Assembly: GCA_021151835.1 (NCBI GenBank)
Contig: JAGKWO010000001.1
Span: 62,001 to 126,000 of the forward strand
DNA length: 64,000 nt
Direction: 5' to 3'
From: Gammaproteobacteria bacterium
Lineage (GTDB): Bacteria; Pseudomonadota; Gammaproteobacteria; Pseudomonadales; Cellvibrionaceae
The notes below the pieces were generated by a model. It had not been told where the DNA came from. It searched no databases and worked only from the letters and a program-made list of their open reading frames with translations. A program made the position numbers and the translations under genes. The number at the start of each line of letters is the position of its first letter. Within the stretch, counting starts at the first letter, position 1. Of this stretch, positions 25,926 to 34,745 are shown in pieces.

Positions 25926-26636
25926 TTATTTTAATGCAGAGATGAAATCATTTAAGGCATTAATTTCTGCATCGGTTAAATTTTTTGTAACGCTATTCAT
26001 GACACCATCCTGGCTATTAGTTCTGATCCCCGCTCGCCAGTCGCGCAATTGCTGATCCAGATAATGCCAATCCTGCCCACCAACAACCGGAATAAGTTCA
26101 GGGGCCAAATCCGGATATCCTTTCACCTGCTCACGTGTTCCCTTGCCGTCGCGGCCATGGCAGCTGGCGCAAGCTACTATACCGCGCTTTGCATCACCTT
26201 CCAGAAACAATTTTTCGCCCTGTGCACTACTTCCATGACTGCCAGTCATTGTCGGTTGGCTGGCATACCAGGCGAGGATATCGACCACATCCGCATCATC
26301 AAGATTGCGCGCCATGATCGCCATAAAATCATTTTTGCGCTCACCACTGCGAAAATCCTGAAACTGCTTTAGTAAGTAATCCGGACTTTGCCCCGCCAGC
26401 TTGGGAATTTTTGCCGATTCATTAACCGCATGAATGTTGCCATCCAGACCGTGACACTCCGAACAACGTTCGTCAGCCGCTTTCAATTTTCCATCTGCAG
26501 CATTACCTGCAAATTCGGCGGCCAACACTGGTTGGCATAACAATACCATGCTGAACAAAATACGATTTAACAGCGTAGACCTTCGCCATAAGGCCGGGCC
26601 CCATTGCAATGGACCCCGGAATGCTAATTTCACCAT
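25926..26636 (-). CDS. dihaem cytochrome c (c4-like)
   Basis: A periplasmic electron carrier of 236 residues with two class I cytochrome domains. Haem sites are CSECH (C58-H62) and CASCHGRDG in the second half. Distal methionine ligands fit in FMAIMARNLDD and GVMNSVTKNLT. The N-terminus RSTLLNRILFSMVLLCQPVLA works as a signal sequence. The gene starts 3 nt after the stop of the cytochrome gene at 26640, so the two are one transcript and probably donate to a common oxidase. Confidence 0.9.
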   Translation of the reverse strand: MVKLAFRGPLQWGPALWRRSTLLNRILFSMVLLCQPVLAAEFAGNAADGKLKAADERCSECHGLDGNIHAVNESAKIPKLAGQSPDYLLKQFQDFRSGERKNDFMAIMARNLDDADVVDILAWYASQPTMTGSHGSSAQGEKLFLEGDAKRGIVACASCHGRDGKGTREQVKGYPDLAPELIPVVGGQDWHYLDQQLRDWRAGIRTNSQDGVMNSVTKNLTDAEINALNDFISALK

Positions 26637-26639
26637 GCC

Positions 26640-27053
26640 CTAATCTTCTTTGTAAAAGTTATGGCAGGTTTTGCAGGTACGCGACAGCTCTGTTGCCGAG
26701 TGCGCGGCACTTTCGAAGTCACCCGCTTTTACCTGGCTAATAATATCGCCAGCTAACTTTTTACTTTTTTCCGACAATTTCACTGCTTCAGCAACATCGT
26801 TACCAGCAGCCAAATCTTTTTGATAGTGTTCAACTACCACCGCAAAAAGTTCATTCAATGTTTGGGCATCTGCTGTTGCAGCATCTGCATCTTCTAAAGA
26901 AACATTGGAAGTTAAACTATCATTTGTATCTTCAATCGTTTGCATCAAATCCATGTCCATCTCAGATTCTTCTGCAAAAGGAGCTGAAATAGCCAACAGA
27001 TTAAGACCGAACAACAGTACAACGAAACGTAGAGCGACAACAAAATTACGCAT
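26640..27053 (-). CDS. small class II-like cytochrome c
   Basis: A 137-residue exported protein with signal peptide (LNLLAISAPFA), an acidic helical body and one C-terminal haem site CKTCHNFYK. It has the same layout as the cytochrome c' at 12651-13160 but is shorter and more acidic. It is translated just before the c4-like gene. It is likely an electron carrier; its partner is unknown. Confidence 0.85.
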   Translation of the reverse strand: MRNFVVALRFVVLLFGLNLLAISAPFAEESEMDMDLMQTIEDTNDSLTSNVSLEDADAATADAQTLNELFAVVVEHYQKDLAAGNDVAEAVKLSEKSKKLAGDIISQVKAGDFESAAHSATELSRTCKTCHNFYKED

Positions 27054-27203
27054 AATTTCCCGGCAATGATTTCAACAAAAGAGGTAATAAAAATATCAAG
27101 TACATTTGCAATATGGAAATATCAATTTGATTGCAAAAATAAAAAACAGTAATAAGAAAAACAAAAACAAAACAGATCGAAATATGAAACTACAGATAAA
27201 AAT

Positions 27204-27222
27204 GAGGCAGCAATGCTGCCTC
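27204..27222 (-). terminator. intrinsic terminator of the DUF1549-DUF1501 operon
   Basis: GAGGCAGC and GCTGCCTC pair around a 3-nt loop, followed on the minus strand by ATTTTTA. It lies 47 nt after the DUF1501 stop. Confidence 0.88.
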
Positions 27223-27268
27223 CCAAATCACCCTAAACTAAATACTTTAATGCATTAATTTGGCTAAC

Positions 27269-28723
27269 TTAAGCCAGGATATCCTTAATCACTTTACCGA
27301 ACACCACTGTTGGACGCTCTGAGCGGCCATTGTTAATGAAGGTGGTTTTCAAGTGGTTCAAGCCAAGCAATTGCAATACAGTTGCATGCAAATCGTAAGT
27401 ATCTACAGCGGTATCCTTATCGGCAACTTGCACACCGAGTTCATCAGTCGCACCATAAGTGAAACCGGCTTTCAAACCGCCACCGGCCATCCATTGGGTG
27501 TAACCCCATGGGTTGTGGTCACGACCAGTACCGCTCTCACCCCATGGGGTACGTGAGAATTCGGAAGTCCACACGACGAGCGTAGTTTCAAGCAGGCCGA
27601 GGGCTTTCAAATCTTCCAGCAAACCGGCAATTGGCTTATCAACCATTTTCGCCATCAGGCCATGGTTTTTATCCAGATCATCATGCGCATCCCAGCTGGT
27701 GATTTCAGTTTCACCATCCGGTGCACCACTCACTACCTGGATAAAACGCACACCGCGCTCCACCAGGCGGCGTGCACGCAGCAAGGTTGTGCCGTAGCTG
27801 CTGCTCACCGGATCATCAATACCGTACAGCTTTTTGGTCGCATCGCTTTCTTTAGTGAGATCCACTGCTTCCGGTGCAGCAACTTGCATACGATCTGCCA
27901 ATTCATAAGAACGCAGGCGCGCTTTCAATTCGGTATCCAATGGACGATCACTTGCACCGATTTGATTGAGCTTGTTCAACAGATCCAGCGAATTACGTTG
28001 TTGCAGTGCAGAACGCAACTCAGGACGATCCAGGTAATAAATTGGTGATGCGCCCGGACGGAATGCAGTACCTTGATAAACGGCCGGCAAGAAACCTGAA
28101 TGCCAGTTCACTGAACCCGCACGCGGTTCTGATGCACCGTTGTACAAAACAACATACGGTGGCAAATCCGGGTTAGCAGTACCCAGTGCATAGGAAACCC
28201 ATGCACCCAATGATGGGCGGCCCGGGTTCAGATCACCGGTATTCAATTTCAGAATAGAAATATCGTGGGTTGCACCGATGGTCACACTTGATTTGATAAA
28301 GGTGAGTTTATCGGCATGGTTAGCAAGATTTGGCAACAGGTTAGAGAACCATGCACCGCTCTCGCCGTATTGTTTCCAGGTTCTTTCCTTGGAAACAAAT
28401 AAACCATTCACACCACCCTGGGTACTGGTTTTAATTCCTTTCAGGAACGATTCCGGTACCGGCTTGCCGGCATTTTTTACCAGCTCTGGTTTGTAATCGT
28501 ACAGGTCCAACGTACTTGGAGCGCCGTTTTGATGTAACCAGATTACCGATTTGATTTTTGCTGGAAAATGCGGCTCCTTGGGCGCTAACGGATCAGCAGG
28601 ATCTACCAGATCAGCAGCCACAGCAGCATTCACACTCAAACCTGGAATAGCACCTGCCAGAGCCGCACCACCCACTCCCAGGCCGGTGTTCTTTAAAAAG
28701 TCGCGACGTGATTTATTATCCAT
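27269..28723 (-). CDS. DUF1501 protein, Tat-exported, sulfatase-like fold
   Basis: A 484-residue protein that starts with a twin-arginine signal (MDNKSRRDFLKNTGLGVGG). The family belongs to the alkaline phosphatase/sulfatase superfamily but lacks a modifiable Cys/Ser signature. Recognisable parts are SVIWLHQNGAPSTLDLYDYK, GVRFIQVVSGAPDGETEITS and WDAHDDLDKNHGLMA. WTSEFSRTPWGESGTGRDHN is the strongest block. Function is unknown; it is thought to act in the periplasm. It is transcribed 85 nt after the DUF1549/DUF1553 gene, the usual partner in Planctomycetes and related bacteria. Confidence 0.9.
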   Translation of the reverse strand: MDNKSRRDFLKNTGLGVGGAALAGAIPGLSVNAAVAADLVDPADPLAPKEPHFPAKIKSVIWLHQNGAPSTLDLYDYKPELVKNAGKPVPESFLKGIKTSTQGGVNGLFVSKERTWKQYGESGAWFSNLLPNLANHADKLTFIKSSVTIGATHDISILKLNTGDLNPGRPSLGAWVSYALGTANPDLPPYVVLYNGASEPRAGSVNWHSGFLPAVYQGTAFRPGASPIYYLDRPELRSALQQRNSLDLLNKLNQIGASDRPLDTELKARLRSYELADRMQVAAPEAVDLTKESDATKKLYGIDDPVSSSYGTTLLRARRLVERGVRFIQVVSGAPDGETEITSWDAHDDLDKNHGLMAKMVDKPIAGLLEDLKALGLLETTLVVWTSEFSRTPWGESGTGRDHNPWGYTQWMAGGGLKAGFTYGATDELGVQVADKDTAVDTYDLHATVLQLLGLNHLKTTFINNGRSERPTVVFGKVIKDILA

Positions 28724-28807
28724 TGCAGTAATCTCATTGTTTAATTAGTAAAGATAATTTTTAAATAACCGTAATTTTTTAACAGTAACGTCCCGCAACC
28801 ATGCGTA

Positions 28808-31198
28808 TCAGAAGCGATACGCAAAGTCATTGGAGTTAGCTACTGCGTGTACCAGGTCCACAAAAGCAGCGGCTTTAAAGGGATCCAGGTTTTTGGTGTC
28901 TTTCAAACCGGTTGGCACAGCAACTTCAAATTTGTCAGTCCAGGTTTTTGATTCCACTAATTTCTGTTGTTCTTTCAGGAAACCTTTCAGCGCTGATTTT
29001 TCTTTGCTGGTTGGTTTACGTGAGAACAGGATTTCGTACAACTTATCGATTTGCGCATTTTCGTTAGCACCCGCTTCGGAAATTACACGGCCCGCCAATG
29101 CTTGCGACCAACCGAATACCACATCGCTGTTAAACAGGGTTAATGCTTGCAGCGGAGTCGTTGTTACATCGCGTTTGTGATGCGGCTTGGATGGATCTGC
29201 CGGATCGAACGAGGCAGTCAATGGATACGGCAAACTGCGACGCACGAAGGTATAAATACTACGGCGCTTGTGATCGTTAGGATCTTTGGCTTCTTCCCAC
29301 AACGCACCGCCCTGACCATTGTTCAAGGTATTACCCGCTACCAGGCTTGCAGGCACTTTCGGGAACACCGCCGGGCCACCAATAGTTTCATCCAGCTCAC
29401 CTGATGCATAGAGCAAGGAATCGCGCAGCTCTTCTGCTTCAAGACGCTTGCGTGGATAAGCGGCCAACAGTTTGTTGTTTGGATCGACTTTCAACGCATC
29501 TGCGCGCTCATCGGACGATTGGCGGTAGACGGCGGACAAGACGATGTCGCGTTGCAATTGTTTTACATTCCAACCGTTTTTCGTAAAGTTGCTTGCCAAA
29601 TAATCCAGCAATTCAGGATGCGTTGGTTTTTCACCCGCGCGACCGAAATCTTCCACGATGCCGGCAATACCTTTATTAAACAGTTGCGCCCAGACACGGT
29701 TTACATACACACGTGAAGTAAGCGGGTTTTGCGCATCGGCAATCCAGTTGGCCAATGCTGTGCGGCGACCGGTTGAGGTTGCAGTTGGAGTAATTTTCAG
29801 ATCGTAATTTGCTGCCCAGAGTTTTGGCAAACCTGGTTCAACTGCTTCCAATGGGCGCTCATGAATACCGTTAAAGCGCACATGGGTTTCCGGTGCTTCG
29901 GTGCCCAATTCAGTTAATGCAGTGTAAGTTTTTGAACCACGGCGCGGACGCAGGTTGTCGAATTTCTTCAACTCTTCGTTCAAACGCTCGTACTCATTCC
30001 ATAACTCCACATTCGCTGCAACATATTGCGGGTGGTCTTTATTGGACGTTGTTTCCTTCAAATAAGCGGCAATATCGCGCTCGGAAGCAACCGCATTCAA
30101 ACGCGCATTTACCCATTTATCCAATGGATTCCATTGCTCTTTCGGTTTGAAAATCGCTTCGCGACTGTCTGTCAGATAACGTTCATTGTGATACTTGCGA
30201 CCCGCCGTACGCACTTTGTCCAGAATCGCTTTTTGTTTATCAGTAATAGGTTTGATTGCCGCCTGGTAAGTAGCCTGGGCGGTTACGAAATCGATATCCC
30301 ACTGGGTCTCAGTGCCTTTCGCCAATTCAAAACGTTCGTTATTGAAGGTATTCGCAAAGAATGCCTGCAGTTGGAAATATTCTTTTTGGCTGATCTTGTC
30401 GATTTTATGGTTGTGGCATCTTGCACAGCCAATAGTAGACGCAAGGAATGTTTCCCCCACCAAATCAGTCATATCAGTGGCAATTTGATAATGACGCTGC
30501 ACCAGGTCACGCGAGTTAAAGTTATCGGGATAACCCGCTAATAATCCGGTTGCAATTTTTGCTTCCTGGCTGTCTGGCCACAACTCATCACCCGCAATTT
30601 GCTCACGAATAAACGTATCGAATGGCTTGTTGTCGTTAAACGCTTTGATTACATAATCGCGATAACGCCAGTTGTTCGGGCGAGTCTGGTCGTTTTGGAA
30701 ACCGGCGCTGTCTGCGTAGCGAGCCAGGTCCAACCAGCGACGCGCTTGACGCTCGCCAAAGTGCGGCGATGCCAACAAGCGATCAACCAGCTTTTCATAG
30801 GCGTCAGGTGATTTGTCTTTTTCAAACGCTTCCACTTCGGCAGGTGTTGGCAACAAACCAACCAGGTCGAGAGTGACGCGGCGAATATAAGTAGCACGAT
30901 CGGCTTCCGGCGCAGGCTTTAACCCATATTCATTCAGGCGCGCCAGGATAAAATTATCAATAGGTGAGCGAACCCATTTGCTATTACCTGCATCAGGTAC
31001 AGCAACGTTAGCGTTAATTGGTTCATACGCCCAATCTCTGGAGGCAGTACTGGTAATGGGCTTTACTTTTTCAGCCTTGGCCGCTGCCGTTTTTTTAGCA
31101 GCGTCATCCTTAGCATCAGCAGCATAGGCCTGTCCCAAGCCAAATACCGACGCCGACAACCCCAGCACAACCGCCAGGTATAATTTCTTCTTGTTCAT
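28808..31198 (-). CDS. DUF1549/DUF1553 (PSD1-type) c-type cytochrome-like protein
   Basis: A 796-residue exported protein with signal peptide (ending GLGQAYA). The DUF1549 half includes FILARLNEYGLKPAPEADRA, YEKLVDRLLASPHFGERQAR and a haem-like site CARCHNHKIDKIS. The DUF1553 half includes RTALANWIADAQNPLTSRVY, VWAQLFNKGIAGIVEDFGRA and RKRLEAEELRDSLLYASGEL. The pair with DUF1501 is abundant in Planctomycetes and its biochemical role is not established. The ATG at 31198 has AGGAG 9 nt upstream; an ORF extends 6 codons further. A motif on the minus strand at 31337-31358 resembles the shared upstream motif of the region. Confidence 0.9.
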   Translation of the reverse strand: MNKKKLYLAVVLGLSASVFGLGQAYAADAKDDAAKKTAAAKAEKVKPITSTASRDWAYEPINANVAVPDAGNSKWVRSPIDNFILARLNEYGLKPAPEADRATYIRRVTLDLVGLLPTPAEVEAFEKDKSPDAYEKLVDRLLASPHFGERQARRWLDLARYADSAGFQNDQTRPNNWRYRDYVIKAFNDNKPFDTFIREQIAGDELWPDSQEAKIATGLLAGYPDNFNSRDLVQRHYQIATDMTDLVGETFLASTIGCARCHNHKIDKISQKEYFQLQAFFANTFNNERFELAKGTETQWDIDFVTAQATYQAAIKPITDKQKAILDKVRTAGRKYHNERYLTDSREAIFKPKEQWNPLDKWVNARLNAVASERDIAAYLKETTSNKDHPQYVAANVELWNEYERLNEELKKFDNLRPRRGSKTYTALTELGTEAPETHVRFNGIHERPLEAVEPGLPKLWAANYDLKITPTATSTGRRTALANWIADAQNPLTSRVYVNRVWAQLFNKGIAGIVEDFGRAGEKPTHPELLDYLASNFTKNGWNVKQLQRDIVLSAVYRQSSDERADALKVDPNNKLLAAYPRKRLEAEELRDSLLYASGELDETIGGPAVFPKVPASLVAGNTLNNGQGGALWEEAKDPNDHKRRSIYTFVRRSLPYPLTASFDPADPSKPHHKRDVTTTPLQALTLFNSDVVFGWSQALAGRVISEAGANENAQIDKLYEILFSRKPTSKEKSALKGFLKEQQKLVESKTWTDKFEVAVPTGLKDTKNLDPFKAAAFVDLVHAVANSNDFAYRF

Positions 31199-31784
31199 TA
31201 ACTCGCTCCTACACATATGATGGTTGCTTGGGTGAACACCACCGGTTTTAACGCTTGGCTATCGATAATCGCTATAACGCTAGCAATATCAGTTATACAG
31301 CCATTGATTTAGCAACAGCTTGTTTAATCTCATACCGGTAATAGCAACTAGTGAGCCAGATTTGTAAAGATTTTGTAAAAACGAGTTTAATGAACGTCTA
31401 TCTTTTTGATTGAAAAAGAAAAATATTTTTAGGGATATTTTTTTGTGCCACTAAAAACAGATTTTTCGTAGTCGTTAATCTGGTGGGATAAAAACAATTT
31501 TCTGCGCTACTGCTATGCAGCCAACAGCCATCAATATGGATTAAAAGCCAACGCGAAAATCTGCACTGCCAATGATGATTTTTCAACACAGTGTTTAACG
31601 CAAAAAAGCGCTGTAAAGAATCCAACAACGCACTCGCTGTAAAAAAAATAAAAATAATCAACCCATTGTATTAAAAGGATTTTATTTGCTTGATTAAAAA
31701 CACTTGCCGCGTTGGAAAATTCCACTGGCATATTAATTGCCCAATTCCTCCTGACACATGAATTTATTGCCCAGGAGTTATTGA
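31199..31784. promoter_or_regulatory. divergent intergenic region with shared motif copy
   Basis: Lies between the DUF1549/1553 gene (minus) and a TonB receptor (plus). Read on the minus strand, 31337-31358 is TGGCTCACTAGTTGCTATTA plus CC. It fits the pattern TGG-N5-TA-N-TTGC-N-AT seen before three other units, and ends 138 nt before the start codon. Several AT-rich dyads lie at 31258-31300. The remaining sequence is A/T-rich and non-coding. Confidence 0.5.
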
Positions 31785-34634
31785 ATGTCTTCCCGTACAA
31801 AAAAATCTGCACAAGAAAAAAATGTTCTTTTTGCAGCAATCCAAAAACCTTTTTCCATTAAACCTTTGGCGCTCTTTATTGCGTCTGTTGCCCTATCATC
31901 AGTATCTGCTGCGCAAACAGCACCGATCACCGAAGAACTGGTTGCTGAAAATTCAACTGTTGAAAGTGAAGCTGTTGAAAATAGCGCAACCCTTGCGCTT
32001 GCAGATAAAGACCGGCCGTTGGTGTTGCAAACCGTCGTGGTTCGCAGCCGTAACCGTATTGAAAAATTGCAGGATGTTCCGCTGTCTGTATCTGTGGTCC
32101 AGGGCAAGGAACTGGAGCGTTTGAACGCAACGGATATTGCTGCACTTACCCAACGCCTGGCGAATATTTCCTGGAACCAGGGCAACCAGCGTACCAGCAG
32201 CCTTTCCATTCGCGGTATTGGTAAACAAGGCCAAACGGAAGCACAAGATCCAGCAGTGGGTTTGATTGTGGATGGTGTTAACTACGCTTACAACGCGCTC
32301 TCATCCAGTTTTGATTTCACCGATGTTGAAACCGTAGAGGTAGCGCGTGGCCCGCAGGGAACCCTGTTGGGTAAAAATAGTAGTATCGGCGCGATCAACG
32401 TCACCACCAAACGCCCCTCTTTTGATTCAGATTTCTCCTACGCATTAACCTTCGGCGAATGGGATACCGTGCAAGGTCGCTTTGCGGGCGGCGGTGCGGT
32501 TGTTGATGATTTATTGGCATGGCGCGGCACCCTCAGTGTCTCCAAAGGCCAGGGCGATCTCAAAAATGCCTACAACACTGACGAAACCTACACCAATAAG
32601 GAACGTGTTTCCGGCCGGGTGCAATTTCTGTTAACGCCTACCGAAGATTTCAGTGCGCGACTTGCTTTGGATGTCCAACCGCGTTCTGGTGAGCGTACTA
32701 ACGGCAGAACTATTCGCACGCCCACACCTACAACCTATTCAAACGGGTCTGCAAATCCATTATCAGAAGATGCGAAAACACGTCTCACCAGACGCTGGTT
32801 CACGCAAAGCCCAGCCTATAATTATGCGGATCAATACCTGGCAACCGATGAAGTCAACAATGACAGTGCTCGCCCGCTGATCACCGGCAGCAATGGCGCC
32901 ACTCTTGATCTCAATTGGAAACTGGATAGCCATACCATCACCTCCATCACCGCCTACAAGGATTACCACTTCAACGCGGTCAACGACGAAGGCACACCCT
33001 TTGATATCCAGCGCAACTCCGGCGGCTTTTTTAACGATTACAAACAAGTCAGCCAGGAAATTCGCCTGAGTTCCCAGCAAGGCGGTTTTGTGGATTATCA
33101 AACGGGTTTGTATTACCTGGATGTGAACAACAAATCCGAGTACCAACGGATATGGGGCAATGATGCCGGTGCCTGGTTTGCGAGTAATGCGCAGTACACC
33201 ACATTGGATAAAGATGGCGCCGGGCGCTATTTGCTCATCAACTCGCTGTCGGGCTTGGACATGGCCTGGAATAGCCCCGCAGGCTTCCAGGATATTAACA
33301 ACGAAAGCATTGCCGCATTCGGCCAGGCCAACTGGAATTTTACTGATAAGTTTGTGCTGACCACCGGCTTGCGCTTTACCCGCGAAGAGCGTGACAACCG
33401 CACTTCAACACATATCATCGATTCCGGATTTGGCGCCGAGCTGAATCCATCCACAGTGAATGATGTAAACCTGGGCGGCTTCCACAGCGTGAACGCAACA
33501 ACCGCTTTGAATGCAACGACTAACGTCGCAGCAGGAACCCTGGGGCGTGTAGTCACTACCGTTAACCCGGACGGCACCACCACCAAAACACTGGTAAACG
33601 ACAACACCGTATCACAGTTAAAACTCGCCGACTTTTTAGCGAATAAATATTTTGGAACTGCAATCGCTGAAGCAACGCCAGGCTCGGCATACAACAGCTT
33701 GACCGCTGCGCAAAAAACACAAGTGGGTGCAGCCAAAGCATTGCGTCAATCGCAAATCGGGGTCGTATTTAACGAGTTTGATGTTGAACCCTACGAGAAA
33801 ACACTCCCCGCATTTGTGATAAGCCCTACCTATAAATTCAATGAAAACCTGACCGCCTATTTCTCCTGGCAGCACGGCGAAAAGGCAGGTATCGCGCAAG
33901 CGACCAACGGCATTTCAAATCTGGTGAAAGAGGAGAAAAACGATGCGCTTGAATTGGGTGTGAAATCACTGCTGTTAGACAACACCTTGGTTTTCAACCT
34001 TGCGTTGTTCGAAATGAATATCAAGGATTATCAACAAACCAGCCGTATTTTCGATGAATACAGTACGACGCTTGCTCGCCAGGCTGATCCGAATGCACCG
34101 GATCGATTTACCAACGCTACAGCCAACATTCCCAAAGTCAGGTCGCGCGGGCTGGAGATTGACAGCATCTATTCCGGAATCCCGAACACTACCTTGCGTT
34201 TCGCGGGCGCCTACACAGATTCAATTTACGTGGAATTCCCTAACTCCGCCCAGCCTTCCGAGAATGGCTATACCGGTGCGCCCCCCTATCAGGATGTTAG
34301 CGGCGAGACCTTACCCGGCGCATCAAAAGTCAGCTTCAACCTGGGTGTGGATTACCGCCTACCGGTGTTTGACGGCAAAGAGTTCCATACAAGTTTGAAT
34401 GCGCAGTACAACAGCAAATTCAACTCGGATAACTCGTTGTCATCCTACGGCTGGATTGAAGGCCGTACGCTTGTGGATTTCGGTATTGGCCTGGGCAACA
34501 GCAAGCAAACCTTCGATGTAAACCTGGTGGTAAAAAACCTGTTTGATGACGACACGCCAAGCACTCGTACCTGGAATAGTTACACACCGGCTACCCCGCG
34601 CTGGATTGGTGTGACCTTCAGTGGCCGTTTTTAA
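31785..34634 (+). CDS. TonB-dependent outer-membrane receptor (large subfamily, copy 2)
   Basis: A 949-residue receptor with a signal region (about 45 residues, ending SVSAAQ), a plug with SIRGIGKQGQTEAQDPAVGL and VEVARGPQGTLLGKNSSIGA, and a barrel ending in WIGVTFSGRF. It carries the subfamily insertion ANKYFGTAI followed by SAYNSLTAAQKTQVGAAKAL. Start ATG follows CCAGGAG. Its closest relatives in the window are the receptors at 41389 and 38198. A hairpin with a T-run separates it from the arylsulfotransferase-like gene downstream in the same direction. Probable role: uptake of a ligand processed by the downstream genes. Confidence 0.92.
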   Translation: MSSRTKKSAQEKNVLFAAIQKPFSIKPLALFIASVALSSVSAAQTAPITEELVAENSTVESEAVENSATLALADKDRPLVLQTVVVRSRNRIEKLQDVPLSVSVVQGKELERLNATDIAALTQRLANISWNQGNQRTSSLSIRGIGKQGQTEAQDPAVGLIVDGVNYAYNALSSSFDFTDVETVEVARGPQGTLLGKNSSIGAINVTTKRPSFDSDFSYALTFGEWDTVQGRFAGGGAVVDDLLAWRGTLSVSKGQGDLKNAYNTDETYTNKERVSGRVQFLLTPTEDFSARLALDVQPRSGERTNGRTIRTPTPTTYSNGSANPLSEDAKTRLTRRWFTQSPAYNYADQYLATDEVNNDSARPLITGSNGATLDLNWKLDSHTITSITAYKDYHFNAVNDEGTPFDIQRNSGGFFNDYKQVSQEIRLSSQQGGFVDYQTGLYYLDVNNKSEYQRIWGNDAGAWFASNAQYTTLDKDGAGRYLLINSLSGLDMAWNSPAGFQDINNESIAAFGQANWNFTDKFVLTTGLRFTREERDNRTSTHIIDSGFGAELNPSTVNDVNLGGFHSVNATTALNATTNVAAGTLGRVVTTVNPDGTTTKTLVNDNTVSQLKLADFLANKYFGTAIAEATPGSAYNSLTAAQKTQVGAAKALRQSQIGVVFNEFDVEPYEKTLPAFVISPTYKFNENLTAYFSWQHGEKAGIAQATNGISNLVKEEKNDALELGVKSLLLDNTLVFNLALFEMNIKDYQQTSRIFDEYSTTLARQADPNAPDRFTNATANIPKVRSRGLEIDSIYSGIPNTTLRFAGAYTDSIYVEFPNSAQPSENGYTGAPPYQDVSGETLPGASKVSFNLGVDYRLPVFDGKEFHTSLNAQYNSKFNSDNSLSSYGWIEGRTLVDFGIGLGNSKQTFDVNLVVKNLFDDDTPSTRTWNSYTPATPRWIGVTFSGRF

Positions 34635-34698
34635 TAGCGGCCGTTGTTAATTCAATAGAGTTAGTTAAATAGCCTTCATCAGGTCACAGTAAAAATTA

Positions 34699-34732
34699 TT
34701 TTCGCCGCTGCGCAGCGGCGGCGAAAATTTTT
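34699..34732 (+). terminator. hairpin with T-run directly before the ASST ribosome-binding site
   Basis: TTTTCGCCGC at 34699-34708 pairs with GCGGCGAAAA at 34718-34727, with further pairing inside the loop, followed by TTTTT and then the AAGGAG of the next gene at 34733-34738. It may be a terminator of the receptor gene or an attenuator for the downstream gene. Confidence 0.7.
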
Positions 34733-34745
34733 AAGGAGCGCAGTT

